Assembly: GCA_019239965.1 (NCBI GenBank)
Contig: JAFAZC010000161.1
Coordinates: forward strand, 1 to 37,627
Direction of reading: 5' to 3'
DNA length: 37,627 bases
From: Kutzneria sp.
GTDB taxonomy: Bacteria > Actinomycetota > Actinomycetes > Mycobacteriales > Pseudonocardiaceae
Notes under the pieces: generated by a model
Databases searched by the model: none
What the model was told of the DNA's origin: nothing
What the model saw: only the letters and a program-made list of their open reading frames with translations
In this document: positions 31,481-37,627 of the stretch, piece after piece
Position numbering within the stretch: position 1 is the first letter of the stretch
How the letters are laid out: every line of letters begins with the position of its first letter
Program-made: the position numbers and the translations under genes

Positions 31481-33415
31481 TCAGAGCCTGACCGGATAGA
31501 CCGGTTCGGGAATCTCCGGCTTGATGCGGTGCTCGACGAAGATGCCGTGCCACAGCATGAAGACCAGCAGTGCCCAGAGCTGACGGCTGCGGTCGAACCC
31601 GCCGGCCCGGTGCTCCTCGAGCAGGGCGAGCACGGCTGTCTTGTCGAGCAGGTCGTCGGTCTTGGAGTCGGAGACGATCCCCCGTGACCAGTCGTACATC
31701 TCATTGCGCAGCCACAGTCGGATCGGCACGGGGAAGCCGAGCTTGTGTCGATTCAGCACGTGCGCGGGAATGATCTTGGCCAGTGCCTTGCGCAGCGCGT
31801 ACTTGGTCGTGCCGCCGGCGAGTTTCTGGTCAAGCGGAATACTCGCGGCGACCTTGAACACCTCGACGTCGAGGAACGGCACACGCAACTCGAGTGAGTT
31901 CGCCATGGTCACTTTGTCCGCCTTGACCAGGATGTCGCCACGCAACCAGGTGTAGAGGTCCACGTGCTGCATCCGGGCCACCGGATCCCAGCCGCGTGAG
32001 ACTCGGTACCAGGGTGCGGTGACGTCGCTGAAGCCGACGCCGTCGGCGTAGGTCTTCAGCACCGCGCGCAGCTGCCCGTCACGGAAGTTTCGGGCGTTGC
32101 CGTAGTAGCGTTCCTCGAGTGTCAGGGCACCGCGCCGCAGCAGGTCCTTGCCGCGGACCCCTTCGGGGATCTTCGTGGACACCGTTCCGAGCAGCCTGCG
32201 CACACCACCGGGGATTTTCTCGAACGGCGCGAGCGAGAGAGGCTCGCGGTAGATCGTGTAGCCGCCGAACAGTTCGTCGGCGCCCTCCCCGGACAACACG
32301 GCCTTGACGTGTTTACGTGCTTCCCGCGCGATGAACCACAGTGGCACCAGTGCCGGGTCGGCCACGGGATCGTCGAGGTACCAGACGATCAGTGGCAGCG
32401 CCTCCATCATCTCCTCGGCCGAGACGGTGCGCACGATGTGCCGCACGCCGATGGCCGCCGCCGTCTCGGCCGCCACGTCCACTTCGGAGTAGCCCTCGCG
32501 TTCGAAACCGGTGGTGAAGGCGATCAGGTTCGGGTTGTGCCGCTTGGCGAGGGTGGCCGTTGCCGTGGAGTCGATACCGCCGGAGAGAAAGGCGCCGACG
32601 GTGACGTCCGGGTCGGAGATCATGTGCTTGGACACCGAATCGCACAGGACGTCGGCGATGCGCTCGTACAGCGCCTCGGCCTCGGTCCCACCCCGGACCG
32701 GTCTGGCGGGGAACGTCGGGTGGAAGTACCGGGCGAACTCGACCTGACCGCCAGGAGTCACTCGGAACGACGTGCCCGACTCGACTCGCCGGATCCCGGT
32801 GTGCAACGACTCGGGTTCCGGCACGTACTGCAGCACCAGGTAGTGCTGAAGCGCCGTGCGGTCGAGGTCCTCGGACACGCCGAGCAGACCGGAGAGTTCC
32901 AGCAGGCTCTTCTTCTCGCTGGAGAAAGCCACGCCACCCGGCCCGGACGCGTAGAACAACGGCTTGATCCCGAACGGGTCGCGCGCGCCGAAGACGACCT
33001 TCTCCTGCGCGTCCCAGATCATGAAGGCGAACATGCCGCGCAGTTTCGTCATCGCGTCCGCGCCGAAGTGGTGGTACGCGGCGACGACGACCTCACCATC
33101 GCCTTCGGTGGCGAAGCTGGTGCCGAACCGCGCGGCAAGCTCGGTACGCAGCTCGCGGTAGTTGTAGAGCTCGCCGTTGAAGTTCAACGTGTAGCGCGCG
33201 GGCGCCTCGGGTGGTCCCCATACCAGCGGCTGGTGGGAGTGCTCGAGGTCGATGAACCCGAGGCGGTTGAAGCCGTAGACGACCTCGGCGTCGGCCCACG
33301 TGTCGGTCTCGTCGGGGCCCCGGTGACGCTGGCAGCGCAGCGCGGCCGCGACGGCACCACGAGCGGCCGCCGCCTGGTCCTCAGTGGCACAGATCAGTCC
33401 AAGCAGGCCGCACAC
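31481..33415 (-). CDS. Second AsnB-type glutamine-dependent amidotransferase
   Basis: 644 residues. GTG 33415 gives Cys2 (MCGLLGLI) as catalytic nucleophile; the ORF extends upstream but that would bury the Cys. The glutaminase domain has QRHRGPDET, FNRLGFID and FNGELYNY. The synthetase domain has AFLSGGIDST, VLSGEGADELFGGYTIYREPLSLAPFEK and LGFPVPIRLW. It is similar along its whole length to the 1990-3918 protein; many 20-40 residue blocks differ by one or two residues. It lies outside the conserved ctaC neighbourhood, so it is the accessory copy. It may be the true asparagine synthetase or a second amidotransferase of cell-wall precursors. Confidence 0.9.
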   Translation of the reverse strand: MCGLLGLICATEDQAAAARGAVAAALRCQRHRGPDETDTWADAEVVYGFNRLGFIDLEHSHQPLVWGPPEAPARYTLNFNGELYNYRELRTELAARFGTSFATEGDGEVVVAAYHHFGADAMTKLRGMFAFMIWDAQEKVVFGARDPFGIKPLFYASGPGGVAFSSEKKSLLELSGLLGVSEDLDRTALQHYLVLQYVPEPESLHTGIRRVESGTSFRVTPGGQVEFARYFHPTFPARPVRGGTEAEALYERIADVLCDSVSKHMISDPDVTVGAFLSGGIDSTATATLAKRHNPNLIAFTTGFEREGYSEVDVAAETAAAIGVRHIVRTVSAEEMMEALPLIVWYLDDPVADPALVPLWFIAREARKHVKAVLSGEGADELFGGYTIYREPLSLAPFEKIPGGVRRLLGTVSTKIPEGVRGKDLLRRGALTLEERYYGNARNFRDGQLRAVLKTYADGVGFSDVTAPWYRVSRGWDPVARMQHVDLYTWLRGDILVKADKVTMANSLELRVPFLDVEVFKVAASIPLDQKLAGGTTKYALRKALAKIIPAHVLNRHKLGFPVPIRLWLRNEMYDWSRGIVSDSKTDDLLDKTAVLALLEEHRAGGFDRSRQLWALLVFMLWHGIFVEHRIKPEIPEPVYPVRL

Positions 33416-33459
33416 GTGGTACTCACACACCTCAGGTCGTCACCAGTCCGGGAGACGCC

Positions 33460-33465
33460 AGTATG
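33460..33465 (-). promoter_or_regulatory. -10 box CATACT of the second asnB
   Basis: GCATACTGG on the minus strand, 45 nt before GTG 33415, matches the element before the first asnB (3981-3986). Confidence 0.45.
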
Positions 33466-33490
33466 CAGGACCCGGTCGGTGGCCGGACGC

Positions 33491-33925
33491 TCAGCCGTGC
33501 TCGGGCCCCAGCAGGTCGGCGTCCACACGTGCGGCCCGCCGCATCAACGGGTCCCGGGTGATCCAGAGCGGCACCGTGTCGTAGTAGACGACCTCTTCGG
33601 TGATCAGTCCGTCGTGGATCACCATCCGGTCCACGCCGCTCCAGACCAGTGGCGTGCCGCTGATCGTGGCGCGGCAGGTCCACTCGAGGTAGACGATGTC
33701 GTCCCGGGAGGCCCACCGCAGCAGTTCCCAGGTGATGTCGGGAAGCCGCCGCAGGATGTCGTCGTTGTAGGCGGGGAGCTGGCTTCCTGGTATGGGGCGG
33801 CTGAGATCAGGGTGGTGCAGGGTCCCGTCCGGCGCCCACATCCGGCCGAGCGCGGCGCTGTCGTTGGAGCGCCGCACCTGTTCGTAGGCGGCGATCCATG
33901 CCGCGGTGTCCTTCTCACTATGCAT
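33491..33925 (-). CDS. SnoaL-like (NTF2 fold) protein
   Basis: 144 residues from ATG 33925. NTF2-like pattern: an N-terminal helix DTAAWIAAYEQVRRSNDSAALGRMWAPDGTLHHPD, conserved Trp and His in the cavity, strands DIVYLEWTCRATISGTPLVWSGVDRMVIHDGLITEEVVYYDTVPL. SnoaL-type domains act as cyclases, dehydratases or epoxide hydrolases, or simply bind ligands. No catalytic residue can be fixed. It lies upstream of the second asnB on the same strand with only 75 bp between them, which contain the asnB -10 element. Confidence 0.8.
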   Translation of the reverse strand: MHSEKDTAAWIAAYEQVRRSNDSAALGRMWAPDGTLHHPDLSRPIPGSQLPAYNDDILRRLPDITWELLRWASRDDIVYLEWTCRATISGTPLVWSGVDRMVIHDGLITEEVVYYDTVPLWITRDPLMRRAARVDADLLGPEHG

Positions 33926-34030
33926 GGGGCCATCGTTATGCCCGTCCGGGCCGGGTTCTGGCGCTATTACGACATCATCGGCGTCCCGGACGAGGTTTCC
34001 TCCCGGCCGCGGTCACGATCAGAGCCGTGG

Positions 34031-34714
34031 TTAGCGTGGCGCGGGAAGCTCTTTGGCGACATGGGCCACACCGTCCATGAGCGCGACATCTGGATGACCA
34101 GTGCCGGCCGTGGCCTCGGCTATCACGACCAATGAGCCCTCTTGGCGGGAATCATAGTGTTGTCCAGGAAACCTTATGCCGATCAAGCCCGCCACCTCGT
34201 CGGGCAGCGCGAGCACACTCCCGGTGCCGTACGTGTCATCGAGGCGCTTCAACCGGTCCGCGTTGTCGTCGTCATACATCTCGAGCCATGCGATTGACAG
34301 AACGATGATGTCGCCGTGAGTATCCACGAATGGCACCAGCCAACGTTTCAGTGAGCGACAAGGGGTGCGGATGAAGAACTGTCGAACCTGGCCAGAAGAG
34401 TTGACGACGCAGTCCAGGTCGGCCCTTGTTGCTTTCTTCAGCTCCTTGAGTCCTAGCCGTACCCAGGACTCTTCGTCCTTGCCTTGGCGTGCGGTCCGCT
34501 TGGCGTTTTCGACCTTGTCTGAAATGGTCTTCTGGACAACGGATTCGGCGGCCTCGCCGACCGGTGATGCACTCGTGAAACCGCCTCCGGCGGCTGCCAG
34601 CCCGGCCAGCGCGACCGCGGCCACGGCGGCACCTCCACCTCCACCTTTCTTGCTTCCCCTGTTATTGATTGGGTGAACGACACCGTTCTTGTCAGTGAAG
34701 AAGCCGTCAGGCAC
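34031..34714 (-). CDS. Unknown protein with Gly-rich linker and membrane anchor
   Basis: 227 residues from GTG 34714. A short head GFFTDKNGVVHPINNRG is followed by KKGGGGG, then an Ala/Gly hydrophobic helix (AAVAAVALAGLAAAGGG), a charged helix (VQKTISDKVENAKRTARQGKDEESWVRLGLKEL), and a beta-rich domain (DLDCVVNSSGQVRQFFIRTPCRSLKRWLVPFVD, LSIAWLEMYDDDNADRLKRLDD, GLIGIRFPGQHYDSRQEGSLVVIAEA). I do not recognise the family. Codon use is less G/C-biased than in the neighbours, pointing to recent transfer. It might be a surface or envelope protein exposed through the linker (inference). Confidence 0.6.
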   Translation of the reverse strand: MPDGFFTDKNGVVHPINNRGSKKGGGGGAAVAAVALAGLAAAGGGFTSASPVGEAAESVVQKTISDKVENAKRTARQGKDEESWVRLGLKELKKATRADLDCVVNSSGQVRQFFIRTPCRSLKRWLVPFVDTHGDIIVLSIAWLEMYDDDNADRLKRLDDTYGTGSVLALPDEVAGLIGIRFPGQHYDSRQEGSLVVIAEATAGTGHPDVALMDGVAHVAKELPAPR

Positions 34715-34792
34715 CTGATACCCCCGTTTCCGCGGCGATCGTCAGGAATCGTCTACCGGATGGCACCTCGACGGGAGGAGTACGGTGTATAA

Positions 34793-34813
34793 CCGCCTGA
34801 TCGGAGCAGGCGG
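34793..34813 (-). terminator. Hairpin after the DinB gene
   Basis: CCGCCTG (34793-34799) pairs perfectly with CAGGCGG (34807-34813) around a 7-nt loop. It is downstream of the DinB stop on the minus strand and upstream of the 227-residue gene. Confidence 0.6.
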
Positions 34814-34877
34814 ACCCTCGCCGGTACGGCAGCCGCACCTTGTGGTCTTTGTTGTGTAGCGGGTTGAGGTGGCTGGG

Positions 34878-35375
34878 TCACTCGCCGACTTCGCCATCAG
34901 CGAGCTCTCGCAGGAGGTCGAGGTGGCCGACGTGTCGGGCGGTTTCCTGGGTGACGTGCGCGAGAAGCCAACGAATTGTGCGTTTGCCGTCCGCCGCCAG
35001 GTCCTCCGCGCTCTTGCCGGCGAGCGCATCGGCGGAGCGGTCCCACTCCGCCTCATAGGTTGCGATGACGGCCTGGGGCGAGTCCGTGTCGGACAGGTCC
35101 CATGATGGGTCTGGGCTGCCCTGCCACAGCGATGGCAGGGCAGCTCCGGCGCCGACGTTCGATATCCAGTGCCGCTCCACGGCGGTGAGGTGCTTGATCA
35201 CGCCGAGCGCGGTCATTCTGGGCGAGGTGGCGATCGGTGCCGCGGTGGCGAGTGCGTGCCTGAGCCCGTCGACCTTGGTGACGGCGGTGCGCCGCAGGAA
35301 CTGGAGAAACTCCCGGTAGAGCCGCAGTTCATCGGTCGCGCGTTCGTCTGGCCAGCGCCGATGATGCGTCGTCAC
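34878..35375 (-). CDS. DinB/DUF664 family protein
   Basis: 165 residues from GTG 35375 with GAGGAG 6 nt upstream. Four-helix-bundle pattern: LRLYREFLQFLRRTAVTKVDGLRHALA, MTALGVIKHLTAVERHWISNV, and the C-terminal TIRWLLAHVTQETARHVGHLDLLRELADG. The first His lies in KHLTAVERHW and the last two in HVTQETARHVGH, positions used for metal binding in DinB-like and mycothiol-dependent enzymes. DUF664 proteins are often thiol S-transferases or unknown. Expression direction is the same as the radical SAM gene 176 bp upstream, but a hairpin separates them. Confidence 0.85.
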   Translation of the reverse strand: MTTHHRRWPDERATDELRLYREFLQFLRRTAVTKVDGLRHALATAAPIATSPRMTALGVIKHLTAVERHWISNVGAGAALPSLWQGSPDPSWDLSDTDSPQAVIATYEAEWDRSADALAGKSAEDLAADGKRTIRWLLAHVTQETARHVGHLDLLRELADGEVGE

Positions 35376-35480
35376 GCGGTGCTCCTCTGGTGTGCCACAT
35401 GGTTGTACTCACCGTCGTGGGTGTGAGCAACGACAGTGACCACCGTAGGACCACCGTCAAGGCTGTGCTGGACCTTGCGG

Positions 35481-35501
35481 AGGACGCGGTAGCCGCGTCC
35501 T
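35481..35501 (-). terminator. Hairpin after the radical SAM gene
   Basis: AGGACGCGG (35481-35489) and CCGCGTCCT (35493-35501) form a perfect 9-bp stem with a 3-nt loop, 50 bp past the radical SAM stop on the minus strand. It lies upstream of the DinB gene. Confidence 0.7.
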
Positions 35502-35547
35502 GGACTGTAGTTGATGACTGGGCCGCTTTCCGGTGGCACCGTGGCGA

Positions 35548-35578
35548 CTGGCTATGCGGCCGCCTGACCGTGCAAGGC
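35548..35578. repeat. 31-bp imperfect direct repeat, copy A
   Basis: CTGGCTATGC...GCCGCCTGACCG...GCAAG; it matches 37039-37069 except for three positions. It spans the stop codon and last residues (HGQAAA) of the radical SAM gene. Confidence 0.7.
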
Positions 35579-36970
35579 CGAGGCTCTGGCCCGACGTGGT
35601 GTGGCCCGGCGTGCTCCGAATCCGGACAGCACCGCCTCCAGGACTGGCAAGGCGCGGCCGACGGCGCCGGAGCGGATCGCCCAGTCCCACAGCGGCTCGA
35701 ACTTCTTCCATCCAGCGGTGTACGCCAGGTGGCGTGCTTTCTCCCGCACCGTCGGCTTGGTGCCCGCGCCGCGCAGTATCGAGCCCCAGCGGTAGAACTC
35801 CTGGTACGCCCACCAGTACCCACGCTCCAACTCGTCGGTACTCATTCGCAGCGGTGTGAACACGGCGTGGCGGGTGTCGTAGCGCGCCCAGTCCGAGTGC
35901 AGCAGGCGGTTCGCCTTGGCCATCCGCTGATAGAGGCGAGTGCTCGGATAGGGCGTCATCACATGGAACGTGGCCGTCTCCACGCCGTTAGCCAGCGCCC
36001 ACTCGACCGTGCGGGCGAAGACGTCCGGTCCGTCGGAGTCCATGCCGAACACGAAGCTGGCGTTGACCATGACGCCGTGTTCGTGCAGGCGGCGGATCGC
36101 GGCGGTGTAGTCCTGGTTGATGTTCTGCCACTTGCGCTGCGCGGCGAGATTGGTCGCGTTTATGGTCTCGAACCCCACGAAGAGCGAGCGAAGACCGGAC
36201 GCGACAGCCTTGTCCAGCAGGCCAGGCCTGAGGACGCTGTACACCGTGCCAGCGGCCTGCCACAGGCGTCCCATGCCGGCCATGCCGTCGAAGAGCGCGG
36301 TCGCGAACCGGGTGTTGCCGAAGAGATGGTCATCGAGGAAGTACAGGTGCCGACCCGGTAACCGGGCGATCTCCGACAGCGCGGCGTCCACGGTCTGGGT
36401 GTAGAAGGACTTCCCACCGCGGAAGAACGCCTCCTTGTAGCAGAAGTCGCACACGTGCGGACAGCCGCGGGAGACCACAAGGGAGTTCGGCACCAGATAG
36501 CGGTTTCGCTCGATCAGCTCTCGTCGTACCGGCGGCAGCCCGGCCAGCGTCCGTTCGGTCGAGTGGTAGCGCGCGGCGGGGCGACCTGCCCGGAAGTCGG
36601 CGAGGAATCGTGGCCAGGTGTCCTCACCCGGGCCCGTGAATATCGTGTCGGCGTGCGCCGCGGCCTCCTCGGGCAGGGCGGTCACGTGCAGTCCGCCGAG
36701 GACGACATGGCACCCGCGGGCGCGGTACCGGTCGGCGAGCTCGTAGGAGTGGTACGCCGAGGTGATGTAGACCTGGATGACCACCAGGTCAGGCACGTCC
36801 TCGTAACTGTCGCTCTGGACGTGCTCATCCACGATCCTCACGTCGTCGGTCTCGTCGAGGTAGCCGGCCAGTGTGGCAAGTCCGAGCGGTGGGAACAGGG
36901 AGTATTTGATCGGCCGGAACAGGGGACTCGTTGCCTCGGTTAGCGCGGGCAGGATCATCGTGGCACGCAT
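35552..36970 (-). CDS. B12-binding-domain radical SAM protein
   Basis: 472 residues from ATG 36970, GGGGAG 5 nt upstream. Residues 1-130 form a Rossmann-like cobalamin-binding domain (LFPPLGLATLAGYLDE, DLVVIQVYITSAYHSYELADRYRARGCHVVLGGLHVTALPEEA, FTGPGEDTWPRFL). The radical SAM motif C-x3-C-x2-C is Cys170, Cys174 and Cys177 (RGCPHVCDFC), which binds the 4Fe-4S cluster that cleaves SAM. Later blocks YFLDDHLFGN, SLFVGFETIN, NASFVFGMDSDGPDVF and FHVMTPYPSTRLYQRM are typical. Such enzymes methylate or rearrange unreactive carbon or phosphorus centres in natural products, hopanoids or cofactors. No biosynthetic partner is adjacent, so its substrate is open. It is bracketed by 31-bp repeats. Confidence 0.9.
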   Translation of the reverse strand: MRATMILPALTEATSPLFRPIKYSLFPPLGLATLAGYLDETDDVRIVDEHVQSDSYEDVPDLVVIQVYITSAYHSYELADRYRARGCHVVLGGLHVTALPEEAAAHADTIFTGPGEDTWPRFLADFRAGRPAARYHSTERTLAGLPPVRRELIERNRYLVPNSLVVSRGCPHVCDFCYKEAFFRGGKSFYTQTVDAALSEIARLPGRHLYFLDDHLFGNTRFATALFDGMAGMGRLWQAAGTVYSVLRPGLLDKAVASGLRSLFVGFETINATNLAAQRKWQNINQDYTAAIRRLHEHGVMVNASFVFGMDSDGPDVFARTVEWALANGVETATFHVMTPYPSTRLYQRMAKANRLLHSDWARYDTRHAVFTPLRMSTDELERGYWWAYQEFYRWGSILRGAGTKPTVREKARHLAYTAGWKKFEPLWDWAIRSGAVGRALPVLEAVLSGFGARRATPRRARASALHGQAAA

Positions 36971-37038
36971 GCGGTCTCCCCTCTCCTGGGTCCCGCCTTG
37001 GACGGCACGGGCACCGCGCGGGTTCCGTTTCCCCGCCG

Positions 37039-37069
37039 CTGGCTATGCTGCCGCCTGACCGCGCAAGAC
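37039..37069. repeat. 31-bp imperfect direct repeat, copy B
   Basis: It matches 35548-35578 with three differences. Read on the minus strand it encodes LRGQAAA followed by TAG, the same ending as the radical SAM protein (LHGQAAA), although no gene with that C terminus is intact upstream. Confidence 0.7.
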
Positions 37070-37084
37070 CTGACCTGTCAACGA

Positions 37085-37127
37085 GACCTGGTCGACTCTG
37101 CGGTAGGTTGGGTCGAACGACCAGGTC
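37085..37127 (+). promoter_or_regulatory. Promoter of RNase AS flanked by a 10-bp inverted repeat
   Basis: GACCTGGTCG (37085-37094) and CGACCAGGTC (37118-37127) are perfect inverted arms, 23 bp apart, around TAGGTT (37104-37109), a -10 box. Transcription would start at about 37116, just before the right arm, leaving a leader of about 25 nt. It could be an operator. Confidence 0.55.
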
Positions 37128-37140
37128 AGAGGCTGTGGGT

Positions 37141-37627
37141 ATGAGGTTCTTCTACGACTGCGAGTTCATCGAGGACGGTCTGACCATCGACCTGGTGTCG
37201 ATCGGCGTCGTCGACGAGGAGGGCCGCGAGTTCTACGCCGTGTCCACCGAGTTCGACCCCGAGCGGGCCGGGCCGTGGGTCCGGGAGAATGTGCTGCCCA
37301 AACTGCCCTCGCCGGCTGATCCCGCGTGGCGGAACCGGGCACGCATCCGTGACGAGCTGATGAAATTCCTCTGCCCCAACGGGGAAAGCGCGGAACTGTG
37401 GGCGTGGTTCTCCGCCTACGACCATGTCGCGCTCGCCCAACTGTGGGGGCCGATGCCGGCGCTGCCGAGGGCACTGCCCCGATTCACCAGGGACCTGCGT
37501 CAGCGCTGGGAGGACCTCGGCCGTCCGAAGCTTCCCCGCCCGCCCGCGGACGCGCACGACGCGCTCGCGGACGCACGGCACAACCTGGCGCGATGGAAGG
37601 TGATGGAGCTGGAACGGCTGCGTCGGG
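37141..37627 (+). CDS. 3'-5' exoribonuclease (RNase AS, Rv2179c-like), cut by the window end
   Basis: The frame is open from ATG 37141 to the last base, 162 codons, with AGAGG about 9 nt upstream. It starts RFFYDCEFIEDG, has DLVSIGVVDEEGREFYAVSTEFDPERAG, then ELWAWFSAYDHVALAQLWGPM, FTRDLRQRWEDLG and DAHDALADARHNL. These are the DEDDh exonuclease residues (Asp6, Glu8, Asp in AYDH, and the late H-D pair). From memory it is close to M. tuberculosis Rv2179c, an RNase that trims 3' poly(A) tails; that protein has 168 residues, so only a few residues are missing here. Confidence 0.9.
   Translation, partial: MRFFYDCEFIEDGLTIDLVSIGVVDEEGREFYAVSTEFDPERAGPWVRENVLPKLPSPADPAWRNRARIRDELMKFLCPNGESAELWAWFSAYDHVALAQLWGPMPALPRALPRFTRDLRQRWEDLGRPKLPRPPADAHDALADARHNLARWKVMELERLRR

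Noticed and set aside
37126-37581. Minus-strand open frame of 151 codons at the right edge
   Set aside because: It is the antisense shadow of the RNase AS gene; its translation has no domain, while the plus strand has DEDDh motifs.

Overview
The window is high-GC actinobacterial chromosome, most likely from a member of the Pseudonocardiaceae or a close relative. The evidence is near-universal G/C third codon positions, many GTG starts, TANNNT -10 boxes placed 6-7 nt before start codons, and actinobacteria-specific proteins (diheme QcrC, three-helix QcrA, CtaF, PimB', ArsA-like ATPase, RNase AS). From memory, gene order matches the M. tuberculosis block Rv2179c-Rv2201 (asnB, ctaC, ctaF, trpD, ctaE, qcrCAB, exonuclease, NlpC/P60, pimB', fadD15, SRPBCC, ArsA-like, plsC, RNase AS), with lineage-specific insertions.

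Layout: 1-1.95 kb is a degraded edge holding the tail of a P-loop kinase, a DUF899 gene, a truncated and frameshifted lanthionine-synthetase (LanC) relic, and an orphan ORF starting at the relic's breakpoint. 2-4 kb carries an AsnB/LtsA-type glutamine amidotransferase (-), divergent from ctaC. 4.2-11.4 kb is the respiratory core: ctaC-ctaF, ctaE and qcrC-qcrA-qcrB, encoding the bc1-aa3 supercomplex except CtaD. A degenerate receiver gene and trpD sit between ctaF and ctaE on the other strand. 11.5-16.2 kb holds a DHFR/RibD-like reductase, a stand-alone RAM domain, a GNAT, a DnaQ/GIY-YIG exonuclease and a coiled-coil NYN protein.

16.2-20.8 kb is an envelope block: a 334-bp promoter/leader region with nested RNA stems, two tandem NlpC/P60 hydrolases, a secreted HExxH peptidase-like protein and an SDR. 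20.8-25.4 kb holds DUF2716, pimB', a TetR gene with a perfect 22-bp operator, a frameshifted DUF1772 gene and a long-chain acyl-CoA ligase. 25.5-31.5 kb is mostly co-directional: SRPBCC, metallophosphoesterase, SRPBCC, ArsA-like ATPase, a small C-x2-C-x2-C protein, ROK glucokinase, and plsC after a short opposite-strand stretch. 31.5-37.1 kb is an accessory block: a second asnB paralogue, SnoaL, an unknown membrane-anchored protein, DinB and a B12-type radical SAM enzyme bracketed by 31-bp imperfect repeats. The window ends in a nearly complete RNase AS gene (37141 to the edge) that is easily missed because it runs off the end.

The conserved genes combine respiration, peptidoglycan remodelling and amidation, and phosphatidylinositol mannoside and phospholipid synthesis. 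I see no CRISPR array, transposase, tRNA or rRNA. The most interesting signals are the widespread leaderless promoters, the structured leader before the first NlpC gene, the asnB pair sharing a GCATACTGG promoter element, the pseudo-receiver coupled to trpD, the repeat-bracketed radical SAM gene, and the inverted repeat around the RNase AS -10 box.
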